Below, piece by piece: positions 1 to 10,300 of a stretch of 64,000 bases of DNA. The translations under genes and the position numbers were made by a program. A model generated the notes under the pieces. The model did not search any database. It was not told the DNA's origin and saw nothing but the letters and a program-made list of their open reading frames with translations. Source of the stretch: Tubulanus polymorphus (lineage: Eukaryota > Nemertea > Palaeonemertea > Tubulaniformes > Tubulanidae); NCBI RefSeq assembly GCF_964204645.1, contig NC_134030.1:19909110-19973109 (forward strand), given 5' to 3'. Numbering within the stretch: the stretch's first letter is position 1; each line of letters opens with the position of its first letter.

Positions 1-2800
1 TGCTGAGCAAATGTGTCTTAAAATCGGTGGTGAAATAGGTATAGTATCCAATGATGTTATAATTCAGCATTTGATTCAAATATTTCATTATGAACATCAA
101 TATGGTGCTATACTGGCGAAGGCTACGGATAGTGAATTTCTTGCTCTGAATCCAGTTTTGACCAGAGATGAAATAACATATAAAAAAACGGTGAAATGGT
201 CAGTGACTGCCTTTGATAATGTCACAGATGTAGCGCATTCAGTGCTATGTTCCTATAATGTAACTGATGAAGAGTTGACTTCTATAAAAAGGTGTAAATC
301 GTGGCAATTTGAATGTAACGATCAAAGATGTATCAGCGACCATCGCGTATGTGATACCAGAAACGACTGTCAACACGGTGAAGATGAACTCGATTGTTCG
401 GGTACAAACTTACACAGTCAGTTCCACTGTACCGATGGAGAAGTTATATCAGTGAGTAATTTGTGCGATTTTGTACGAGATTGCGCTGACGGATCTGATG
501 AGAACTCGTGCTATCATACTTCATGTTCCTCTGAAGAGTTTAAGTGTAGTAATGGACAATGCGTGGGTAAATATAATCGATGTGATGGACTGGTTGATTG
601 TAAAGATAAATCTGATGAGATAGGCTGCTCTTTAGATGAATGTAACGGGTTTTTGTGTGTAAATGGAGAATGTATCAGTTCTCTGTTGTATCGGGATGGT
701 GTTGTAGATTGTGCTGGTAGCCTCGAAGAAGATGAGATTGTCACCAACATAACAGTTACTCCAAAGATTCACTGTACTACAGAGAACTACTGTACGACTA
801 ATTTCACAAACTTATGTAAGAAATCCGATGAACAAAGATGTTCTTTCGATTCTCCTCACTGTTATTCTAGACGTCATAGATGTATTTTAGAAAGGATGCC
901 GATTGGTTACCCGGTATGTAGAAGGCTCGAACATATACAAGGTTGTACTGATTTCAAATGTCCAGCTGGTTCTGCAAAATGTCCAGCATCTTACTGTATA
1001 CCGATGGGACAGGTGTGCGATGGTCGATCCGATTGTCCTAACTCAGAAGACGAGCGAAACTGCAAGATTTTGTCATGTCCTGGCATGTTTAAATGTGGCA
1101 AGGAAAACCGATGCATACCTCAATCTGAAGTTTGTGATGGTGTCGTCACTTGTAAACATACCACTGATGACGAAGCTTTCTGTGACGTCATATGTCCAAA
1201 GGAATGTAAATGTCAAGGTTATTTGATTGATTGCGATCATGCCGATTTCGTAGAAATCACTTATCTTTTCTCGGCATCAACTCGAGTTCTGATTTTATCA
1301 AGAAACCAAGTTGTATTCAATGAGTCAACATTTTCTTTGTACCTCTATTTACATTTCCTTAATATTTCCCGTAACAATTTGTCTTATATTGTTCCAAACG
1401 CGTTCTCAAACCTGCATAATCTACATACATTAGATCTTACATATAACCGCTTAATATCATTGCCCGCGAATACATTCGCCGGTTTGTATAGTTTGAAAAT
1501 GCTTTTGATTTTTGGAAATCCAGTGAGATATTTAGAAGAAGGCAGTTTTCAAGGGTTAAAGTCATTAAGCGATCTCGATCTTCACGGACTTTCCTTGTCG
1601 TTACTCGGTGGAAATGTGTTCAGTGGTTTATCCGCTTTAGAGTCGTTAAATATCAGCAGTAACGTGATCAAACATATTTCACGAAATGCGTTCGCCGGAT
1701 TAATAAAACTAAGAAATCTGGATCTAACCAAAAATTCTGAAGTCATATCCGTACAAAGAAACGTATTTGACAGTCTTACATTATTGAGTTCTTTGGCTTC
1801 TGACGCGTACAAATTTTGTTGCATGGTTCCGAATGTTGACCAGTGTCTCCCGGAAGCCGACCAATTTTCATCTTGTTCCGACCTGATGGGTAACACTGTT
1901 CTTAGAGCAATCATTTGGGCGATCGCTTCATTCAGCTTTTTTGCCAACATAATCGTAATTTTACTTCGCGTTCAAGCGTTACGCATTTCATCCTCTGAAT
2001 CACGTAACACATCCTCTGATATCCTCATCATTAATATTGCCACCTGCGATTTTCTCATGTCAATTTATCTTTTTCTGATCGCTGGAGCCGATTACGTCTA
2101 TAAAAGTGTTTATTTCCTCAATTCTGAAAGGTGGACAGATAGTTCACTGTGTCGACTCGCTGGGATTTTAGTAACTCTTTCGTGCGAAGGGTCTTTGCTT
2201 TTTCTCCTGATTCTAACCCGTCAAAGATACTCGAATATCGTCGATCCATTTTCTGGAAGCCCAATTATATCATCGACATATGTGTCCGGTATTTGCTGTA
2301 TATGCTGGATCATTTTGGGCAACATTTCAATGCTGCCGCTGTCGTCATCTTCTTATTTCGGACATAACTTTTACGGCACAACTGGTGTTTGTTTACCTAT
2401 GAATTTACTATCCATCGATGTCCACGCCTGGCAATATTCATTCGCTATTTTTGCCGTGTTTAACTCGGTCGTACTTGCTACAATAATGTTGACGTATGCA
2501 CAGATGTATAGACTCGTATCTGGAAGCAGGTCCGGCTCGGGTAGAGCTGATCCTACCGAATTGGTTCTGGCGCGTAGGAGTTTAGTGATAAATCTGTGTA
2601 ATTTATTTTGCTGGTTACCGATAATTATCGTTCAGTTTTGCGCTGTATTGCGAGTAGAAATACCGAACCAAGTGGCGGCTTGGTTGGCGGTACTTTTCCT
2701 ACCGATCAACTCGTCACTGAATCCACTTCTTTACACCATCCTCACTATTGATGTTAAATCTATTCGGGCCAGAAATAAACGCGTTTTGAAAACTCGCTGA
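1..2800 (+). CDS. Receptor copy R1, 3' part of exon 3: lectin-like/LDLa/LRR/7TM receptor (GRL101-like), 5' end outside the window
   Basis: The window opens inside exon 3, in the second C-type-lectin-like domain; reading is open from base 2 to the TGA at 2798-2800. In order it encodes the rest of that domain, about seven LDLa modules (roughly 290-1190; several end in CDGxxDC..SDE calcium-binding cores), an LRRNT cap with the CPKECKC pattern near 1195, six or seven LRRs to about 1800, a cysteine-rich hinge, and a 7TM domain from about 1890 to 2760. TM7 carries NPLLY (NPxxY class); the DRY site at the end of TM3 reads RQRY. This order matches the mollusc GRL101 and RXFP-type LRR-GPCR family, so it is probably a plasma-membrane receptor. 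No lesion is visible. AATAAA lies at 2947-2952. The ligand cannot be read from sequence. Confidence 0.9.
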   Translation, partial: AEQMCLKIGGEIGIVSNDVIIQHLIQIFHYEHQYGAILAKATDSEFLALNPVLTRDEITYKKTVKWSVTAFDNVTDVAHSVLCSYNVTDEELTSIKRCKSWQFECNDQRCISDHRVCDTRNDCQHGEDELDCSGTNLHSQFHCTDGEVISVSNLCDFVRDCADGSDENSCYHTSCSSEEFKCSNGQCVGKYNRCDGLVDCKDKSDEIGCSLDECNGFLCVNGECISSLLYRDGVVDCAGSLEEDEIVTNITVTPKIHCTTENYCTTNFTNLCKKSDEQRCSFDSPHCYSRRHRCILERMPIGYPVCRRLEHIQGCTDFKCPAGSAKCPASYCIPMGQVCDGRSDCPNSEDERNCKILSCPGMFKCGKENRCIPQSEVCDGVVTCKHTTDDEAFCDVICPKECKCQGYLIDCDHADFVEITYLFSASTRVLILSRNQVVFNESTFSLYLYLHFLNISRNNLSYIVPNAFSNLHNLHTLDLTYNRLISLPANTFAGLYSLKMLLIFGNPVRYLEEGSFQGLKSLSDLDLHGLSLSLLGGNVFSGLSALESLNISSNVIKHISRNAFAGLIKLRNLDLTKNSEVISVQRNVFDSLTLLSSLASDAYKFCCMVPNVDQCLPEADQFSSCSDLMGNTVLRAIIWAIASFSFFANIIVILLRVQALRISSSESRNTSSDILIINIATCDFLMSIYLFLIAGADYVYKSVYFLNSERWTDSSLCRLAGILVTLSCEGSLLFLLILTRQRYSNIVDPFSGSPIISSTYVSGICCICWIILGNISMLPLSSSSYFGHNFYGTTGVCLPMNLLSIDVHAWQYSFAIFAVFNSVVLATIMLTYAQMYRLVSGSRSGSGRADPTELVLARRSLVINLCNLFCWLPIIIVQFCAVLRVEIPNQVAAWLAVLFLPINSSLNPLLYTILTIDVKSIRARNKRVLKTR

Positions 2801-3717
2801 ACCATTCGACAGTCAAACCCTGACTATGCACTCTAATCAGAATGCTGCGAAATCTTTTCAGATGAAATATATTTAATTACATAAACAAATACGTAGCAAA
2901 CGTGTGGACTCGAGAACGAACTGATACTTGCTTATATGTTCCGATAAATAAAAATACTGACGACACTTCAAGATAATATCGCAAAGTAATGAAATCATCG
3001 AATGGGTTTCGAATCGTGTCCAGAAATACGACGTAGCGATAAGAATACACGCTAGGAGAGCTGTATAATGTCATCTAATGTAAATGAGTTGTAACACCGA
3101 TTATCCCGCCAGTTAATTACGTTTATTTCATATCAGGATGATTTAGAAATTATGTTCAGTTAAAATAAAAGTGCCTAATAGTGGTACATGCTCTACGTTC
3201 ATCCACGACCACAATCACAATACCATTGTATATTCATCATTTTAAATGAGAAAATACCACTGCTGTTTGTTTTATATTCAGCTTAATTGAAATAATGTAA
3301 CTTTTAAACAGTTTCGAGGAATTTTTTTTGGGACTTTCAAATTTAGGCGGGGCGGGGAGGGGGGGGGGGTGATTCCTCTAAATCCATTCCTGAAATGTGC
3401 CGCATTCTTAGGCAGTTTATACTCCAAGTCTTCAAATCACGAGGAATACACGTATCACAGAGGGCTACATTACGTCAATGCAGAAAATGCGTCTCGTGGA
3501 GACGATGGTGGAAGGCGGGGACTTAACAAAACTGTGTAGATGATATATAAGATGATGTGTTTTTCTGCTTTCGTGAATATGTATTGTTAAAGGTTTTGAA
3601 TACACATGGATTTAAAAACTTCTCGCTGCATTTCCCTATAAGAGGACACCATGAAGAGTCAATCAATCACCAAAGCTGTGCAATTATTTGGTTTTATTTC
3701 AATTTGTATTTGAAGAA
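2801..3717. other. R1 3' UTR and short-type spacer
   Basis: This stretch holds the R1 3' UTR, with AATAAA at 2947-2952 about 150 bases after the stop. A region of about 350 bases follows that is shared with the other spacers and leads into the P1 promoter. A G-rich tract sits at about 3346-3370. The GPCR relic found after R2, R5 and R6 is missing here. I see no further gene. Confidence 0.6.
3346..3370 (+). repeat. G-rich tract upstream of P1
   Basis: Successive runs of four or more G separated by single C or A, ending in a run of about eleven G, could form a G-quadruplex. It lies about 350-370 bases upstream of the P1 TATA box. Counterparts of different length precede P3, P4 and P5; none is seen before P2. 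Homopolymer length may be mis-called in the assembly. Confidence 0.6.
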
Positions 3718-3824
3718 TATATAGTATCGCGCGCAATATTTTTCATTCATTCGTCGACTGTTCTGGCTCGAGAAAACGAGATATTGTCATTTCGAAAGTA
3801 TAATACGTTGGAATAGCGACTAAG
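3718..3824 (+). promoter_or_regulatory. P1 core promoter and non-coding first exon
   Basis: A TATATAG box lies at 3718-3724. Transcription would be expected to start near 3748. The putative 5' UTR exon then runs to 3824 and ends in a strong donor, AAG|GTAAGC. The matching acceptor is TTCTAG at 4867-4872, just before the signal-peptide exon. The same TATA-exon-donor arrangement recurs before P2 to P5, which is the main support. The start site itself is inferred. Confidence 0.6.
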
Positions 3825-4051
3825 GTAAGCGTAGTGATAAAATATTCTAATTTAACGATAAAAATGATACCTTGTTTCTTTTTCACCATTCGACAACAAG
3901 ACGCGGCGGCTATTGAAACGAATGGGTTACACATTTTATTGAAATTTACAAAAAAAAACTCGGGCGCTGCGGAGAAACAAGGTGTCATTTTTAGCCTAAA
4001 ATAATATACTCCGATAAGTACCGCAGCAATTTCAGTAGCCGGAATCTAAAA

Positions 4052-4830
4052 TACGACACATGACTAAACATTTTTTTTCTGCTGAAAATCATGCATCGAT
4101 TAATTGATCAATGACGTGTCACTGATCATACCGTTTAGCATAGTAGTATATTCTACGGTTATATGTAGATTTTCACCGATGGAGATCTCAATATAAATTA
4201 CATAAAATTCATAACCAAATTCATTATTCCTGAAGATGACTATTAGGATATAGTCGAAACGTTGAATAAACTACTAAGCTCAAAGTAACATTTTCGGACT
4301 TTTTCTTATCATTGTGGGATTCTCTCTACATCGCGTCAACGCGGATATAGTGTTCTATCAATCGTGTTCATAACCAAATTATTCTATAATAAATGATTTT
4401 CTATAATTGAGGTTAGGAACTAATTTCAAACGAATATCTTTTGACTAGATCATTTTGGCTGAGGAACCAAACTTGGAAGCGACTCTGAAGACAAAAAATG
4501 AATTATCGATGATTATCTATATTAGATATTTAAATCTTATCACTCACGGAAAGAAACGACAGAGACTTGTTCCTGCGATGCCCAAACACTAGCAATGCGG
4601 CCGCCCTGCACTCACTTCATAGCACGGCGTTCGAACCAGCGATTCAAACCCGTTACACTGCTCTGCACTAAATCAAAAATACATCAAGTATTCTTCATGT
4701 ATATCTATTATCAGTTCCTTTTTTCTGTGTAGCTGCGTTATTTCAAACCTGGCTCATTCTCTGACGAAAAGGTTCGCTCATTGAGAGCCTATTTGAAAAC
4801 TGTTGCAATATCAATTTTCTTTTCGAATTT
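4052..4830. mobile_element. Extra segment of about 780 bp in the 5' UTR intron of P1, possibly from a retroelement
   Basis: Compared with P2, P3 and P4, the intron between the non-coding exon and signal exon of P1 is longer by about 780 bases; P5 carries the same extra block (about 53400-54185). It includes, near 4229-4272, a hairpin with arms GACTAT and ATAGTC followed by CGAAACGTTGAATAAA. From memory, such a hairpin plus GAAACGTT element is common in invertebrate retroelement ends, perhaps Penelope-like; I could not check this. It could equally be ancestral sequence deleted from P2-P4. Confidence 0.35.
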
Positions 4831-4894
4831 TTATAAATGCCAAATCGCAAATATATTTTATTCAAATTCTAGGCGAAGAAAATGCTTGCTTACA

Positions 4895-5556
4895 ATGACT
4901 CGCATATGTGCTTTTGCTGCGATTGTGGCCAGTGCCGCGGCCTTCAGTGGTGAGTTAAGACTGGGAAAAAGATACTCAGCATCGTAGGATTTCATAAATG
5001 ATATAATTCAATTCGCAATTATCATTAAACATTTAGTATGCTTTCATCGACGGAACGAATTGATTTGATAGATATATTTCACAAAATGACACGTATACAT
5101 TATGACAAAAACCCTGTTAATTGACGTGCAACATATTGTTATTATACACATGTATTTTTTTAACACCCTGGCCCGCTAAGCGCAACGCTAGAAGCGGGTT
5201 CGATGTTTCATTTTCCCAATACCCACACTAGAGAAGAACCTCCGACCAAGAAACTTTGTCGCCTCCAGGGTTTGAACCCATTAACCCTGGATTGATGAGA
5301 GCAGTGTCAGGCGGCTTATACCACTCGGCCACTGAGCCTCCCATCTGATATCCTCATCGGGATCACCATTATAGTCCTACATCTGGGGGCGGGAGTTCCA
5401 TTATTTCTTCAATTTAGGTAAAAACATCTGTCACTTCAAAATTCAATTTTTAATTTCATGTTTTTTGAAAATATAGATTGCCATCCAAAGGGCTGGACGT
5501 GTGACGATAGCCTTAAGTGTTGCAGCAACACCTGTAGAGCTAGTATTTGTTCCTGA
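4895..5556 (+). CDS. P1: secreted six-cysteine mini-peptide (cystine-knot-like), exons 4895-4949 and 5477-5556
   Basis: Two coding exons are joined in phase 1 (donor G|GTGAGT after 4949; acceptor ATATAG before 5477) and encode a 44-residue precursor. The first exon gives a short hydrophobic signal peptide rich in Ala, Ile and Val. The second gives about 26 residues with six cysteines spaced C-x6-C-x5-CC-x3-C-x4-C, a spacing compatible with an inhibitor cystine knot. There is no propeptide. A 2-base deletion puts the upstream ATG (4882) out of frame, so the start is taken as 4895, which is in frame in all five copies. AATAAA lies at 5726-5731. The role is unknown: peptide hormone, antimicrobial or toxin-like peptide are all possible. 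Its place between two receptor copies suggests, but does not show, a ligand. Confidence 0.75.
5152..5343 (-). mobile_element. tRNA-derived SINE in the P1 intron
   Basis: Read on the minus strand, the element begins with a class II (Ser/Leu-like) tRNA head: an A-box-like TGGCCGAGTGG is followed by a B-box-like GGGTTCAAACCC. A body of about 100 bases ends in an A-rich tail near 5155. It sits between the two coding exons of the peptide gene, at the same place as in P2 to P5, so it predates the array. Confidence 0.65.
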
Positions 5557-7314
5557 TCGTTGAGTACAAAGGTTTATAACGGGATATACTCGTGGTGGTT
5601 TGGGAAATATATCCGATTATGAAACTGAACGATAGTCAGTTTTACTGACTAGGCCGTGTACTAAAAAGCTGGCACTGAATTTATAATTGTTACCGATTCT
5701 TGATATCTTGTAGTAAATTAGATTCAATAAAACTGCGAGTAAATAAATCAATTGTCGGGTTGTTGACTGTTTTTATGATTCATTCGTCAGAGTTTTCAAA
5801 GTGATCAGAAGTGCCATTCCATCGGCGGTGAAGAACATTCATCGTCAATTAAAAAGGACTACTCGTAAGCAAAAGTCCAAAAACTCCCAATTCAATTATT
5901 TCAGTCCCAGGGTTTAAATGTTTCATATGTATCCATCCATTAAGATATTTACAGTTTTCTGTCCTGTTGCCCGGTCGGTGATTTTCTTGTGACGTCACTC
6001 AACCTCGTATGAAACTGGGGAAAACAATATAAATACAGTTTTAAGATGCTTTAAATGAAATCCATTTTCGTAGTTCATTGATGCTTCGATTTTTTTTATT
6101 CTCTAAATTTAAGATTTCTATAGATTATATCAGCAATAGGTGCCGAATATAAAGAGTAAATAAACCTGGCCCCAGAACTGAACCTTGGGGACTTCCACAT
6201 CGAAAATCAGCAATATTAACTTTACCGTTTGTAACAACTTTGTGTGTACATTCCTGAAGGTGCCTAAGATTTGAAATAATTCTGTTTTGAAGCTGATTAG
6301 CGGCCATACGTTCAAGCATCTTTGTGGCTACAGGTTAGTAAGATAATGATCTATAAATATTCAATTAGTATAGATTTTAAAGTTGTGGTTTTAATCAAAT
6401 TGCTCAAACGAGCATGATTTCAATTAAACAGTACAACACCGGTTTCCAAAGTGCAATTTATAATTCTAGTAACGATTGGAACAGTAACACACTGTTTTAG
6501 AATTGGCGCGGGCAACTAAAGCATCTCCCTTATACTTCGCAAATCCACGACCCGCATCAAAATTCCTCGGAGCACCACGGCAAAACTGATCATTAACGCG
6601 ACTAATGGTCAGTAGCGTATGTTCCAAACGAGCGATGGAAATTCACCTATTTCAAACTGGTCATTTATGCGTAAAATACAAGCACTTGAGAGACACACGG
6701 ATACGCGACATGGACTTAATAGCGTAACCTGCATTTTCAAGTGTATTAATGGCTTATGCGAGCTTTCAACTTAAACTTCGTGTTGGGCGGTGATTTATTG
6801 ATAGGCCGTCTAGAAGACTGAGAACCGTGTAATTTTTTTTTGAAAAAAACTTTCTTTCAAAATTAATTCTGCAAGATCTAGCGGTTTGAAATCAAATAAT
6901 TTCGTTTCGTTGACATTTTCGTCATCTTGAATTGATGCTAATGTAGAAAAGCATTGAATAATGATTTTGAGGCTCATCGTTAATATTCAATGATTCTATA
7001 ACTAAAATTACGTTCGGGTTGAATGTGTTCTGATGAAATACGTAATGTCTAATGACGAAATTCGTGTGTGAACAAATTGGAAAAAAAAAACAAAATTGGA
7101 ATTAATTGGCGCCTTAGGAATTTTGGTAAGCAACGTGGAATCTAGAAATTATTGCTAATTGGAAAACAGATCTTTATGCAAAAAATCCAAACATTTCAAA
7201 TCTAGAATCGGTTTAGAACTAATTGCGGCAGTACCAAAAATCCACCTAAAAGAAGTCACAGCGAATTCTCTGATTGGACGAACTGCAATTTGTGTTCGTT
7301 ATTATTCTACGAAA
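5557..7314. other. Spacer between P1 and R2
   Basis: The stretch starts with the P1 3' UTR and its poly(A) signal, then holds a minus-strand reverse-transcriptase relic at 6125-6335. About 900 bases upstream of R2 follow in which I recognise no gene and no clear receptor TATA box. Confidence 0.5.
6125..6335 (-). pseudogene. Non-LTR reverse-transcriptase relic
   Basis: The minus strand reads a partial RT: an LPVATKMLERMAANQL-like block is soon followed by GSPQGSVLGP and LFTLYI, both typical of RT fingers/palm in Jockey/CR1-type LINEs. The spacing between the blocks is too short, so the enzyme is internally deleted. The FADD catalytic segment seen in the copies after P2, P3 and P4 is missing here. 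Confidence 0.65.
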
Positions 7315-10300
7315 ATGGTTTCGGTTCATTCTGTCGTGTTGATGCTGTTCGGTATGGATCGACTGAGAGCGCTGTTTATAGCGTCGCTGATCGTCTGGCG
7401 AGTTAACATCGCACACGCTGATCTGTCTGACGCTGTGACGGTCAGTTCGTCTTGTAACAACACTTGGTACCCCGTCGATTCTACGTCCGGTTACATCGTT
7501 TCACCGAATTACCCGTCGTTAACGCGCGGTGTTGAATGTCGTTGGTTCGCCAACAACTCTTTACCGGGAACTTTCAACATCGAACTATACTACGACATCG
7601 AGCCGTCGATATTCTGTAGTGATAACTATCTTCTCGTCGGTGAGTCCGATAACAAATTCTGCGGTGAAGGAAAACATGAAATCCGCCGTAACGATTCGAT
7701 GTCGTTGATGTTTAGAAGTAACGTCGATGGTGTGCGGGGTAGTCGGGTTTATATCATATATCGTTTGGAACGGAACAATTTGAAATTAATTCACACCTGC
7801 GCAAAGTACACTTCAAAAGTCAACAAATTACCAACATCGATAGGATACAAGTTTGCTATGTTGGTATGGAAATGTAAATTGTATTTGGAATGGATCGGGA
7901 TCCCGGATGGTTTTGCTATGAATTTCACGTTTTCGCAGATAATATTCGATTTATATCCCGGAACTGATCCAGCGAAAACTGTTCAAATTCATGACGGATG
8001 GAACAGCAGTGAACTTATTGCTGTAATACCAGAACAAACCGGACAACCACCTTCATCCTTTTATACTAAGACGAACAAAGCTATGATTATGCTACTCGGG
8101 AGAAACGTACTTACATCACAACTATCAGTTCAGGTGTATAGAATATCTGAATGGAACGTCTCTAATCTGTTAATTCAAATCTCTAATAACGAGTCTGGAG
8201 TGCTCATTCCCGACGACAACAGTTTACACGTAATAACTCGATCAAAACACTTACACTGCTGGTCTATCACAGTGCAGGTGTTACAGTTCGTCGTCTTCAA
8301 CTGGACACGTGATCTCAGCACATCCGGTGACGTCATTGGCGTATATAAACTAGAAGGTTTACGAGTTGTAGGAACTGATATTTTACTCGGTTACAACTAC
8401 CTGGAATCACTGAGTGTTAAATCTGACGGCTTTCTCGTCATACTGTGCGTTTTAATAAAACCAGGTGTTTTACAATCAAATGTGAATATTGAATTTGAAG
8501 TGAAATCTATTTCCATAAAAGACGCACGAGTGGATAAACACTTGGTGAGTATTGTGCGTTTTAATTTTAAGTTTAGGATTTTATTATGTGTGAATTTCTA
8601 TTATAAGGTTTCATGCGTAGAGTTTTTGTTTTTGTTTTTGTTCTGAGAATAAAATGAAAGTCTTCGAAGCCAACACGAGAAGTTACGTGCACTTTTTCAT
8701 GGAGATCCAGATACTATAACTGCATGTGTAAACGATTATTGGGATGATTTAGGGTGGGTTTGTTTCAACTAAAATATTTTAGTGGGAAATTTGGATTTTC
8801 CACCTGAAGAAGAAATTTCATTTTAGCAAATCTTAAAACACGAATTGCTGCACGTGACAAAATCATTAATCGGAATAGATTTGAAAATGTTGCTATGTTA
8901 TTAATACTTAAAAAACTAATGCTGATTTGTTATATTTTGTAGATATATGGTAACAGAACTGCTCGAAGTCTGTTCCCGACGACAAAGAAGACAACATTAT
9001 CGTATCGCATAAATACATTTGAATATAAACGGAAAGTTGATATCTATGAGTATAGATTCAAACTGACAGTTTTATCAGAGACGTGCGAGAGAGCTGGATT
9101 TTATATATATGATGGTGGTAATTTTACAGCTAGACGCTATGGTCCGTATTGTCCTGGTTTACACTACAGTCGTAACGTCGTCAGTCTGATTACATCAGGA
9201 GGACCGGTTACTGTAGTAGCATACGCTTATAACTGGCATAAAAACTTAATTGTTAATGGGGCGTCATATCTATTTTTCGCCCCTACTGATTGTGACGGGT
9301 ATGTTCTGCAGGAAGGAGAAAATCAGATCAATATGACGTCACACTGCCTCACGATTACACCTGAAAACCGGCGCCTTCCTTTAGAAAATATTTATATATT
9401 ATCAGAATACGAATATCAAATTTACACATGTGTCCGTAGTTCAAATTATTCGTGTCCTCATGTTACTCTTACAACTCAATTACTGAATAACAGTCTCTTA
9501 TTGAATCATCTGATGATAAAAGGAAGTAGTTATAGGTTCTGGAGTAATTCACTGATGATTGTACTACGACGTAAATGTTTGGTGTTGATGATCTATCAAG
9601 ATTCCCCGGTACTTTCCTCTAATCAAATTGCATACATCCCGCCGAAGCGAGAAAAATGTGGAGTCGCACAATCACCGAACTATCCTGGATATGATCAACA
9701 ACGCCGTAAATCAAGTTTGTACTACTCATTTCATTACGACAAACATTTGAATTATTACATTAGATTCCTTTTCAAATTTATGGGACACGCCTCGTGCAGC
9801 CCTTCTAGTAGTTATACTGTTCGTGATCCGTTATTACTGGTACAGACTATTTTGAAACCCGGTAGTGACATCATCCTTATTTGGGGGCTGCGTCGCCACG
9901 AGACTAAAATATGTGAAAATAACGCTGTACCTGGACTTGTATTGTACAGTCTACTCGGGTTTGACCTTTACTTTGAAGCGAAAAACTATATCCCTTTATT
10001 TCGAATTCAATACACTTTAGAACAATCGCCTTCACAAACACATCGAAATAATGACTGCGGATCAGATTTTCTAGATTCAGGTGTTCCGTGTATCAGATAC
10101 ATCAAACATGAACGTCTGAATTGGGAGAAGGCTGAAATTTACTGTCAACAGAAATACGGTGGACATCTTCTCAGTATCAACTCTGAACAGGAAATGATTG
10201 CTGTAAAAAAACTGTTCGCTACGAAACTTCTGCAGGAGGCGTATTCACAGGCGGCGCTGATTGTGATGATTGGATTGAAATGGCAGGTAATTTCAAAGTA

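Noticed and set aside
2149-2367. Small open frames repeated inside each receptor exon in other frames
   Set aside because: They are shadows of the 7TM and LDLa coding sequence and recur only because the exon itself is duplicated.
4781-4987. Single open frame through the P1 signal exon
   Set aside because: It runs through a TTCTAG splice acceptor and past a GTGAGT donor. The conserved unit is the two-exon peptide gene.
7159-7314. In-frame extension of R2 upstream of the chosen ATG
   Set aside because: The upstream frame is not conserved: in other copies the same stretch is out of frame or interrupted, and the hydrophobic signal peptide begins only at or after the conserved ATG.
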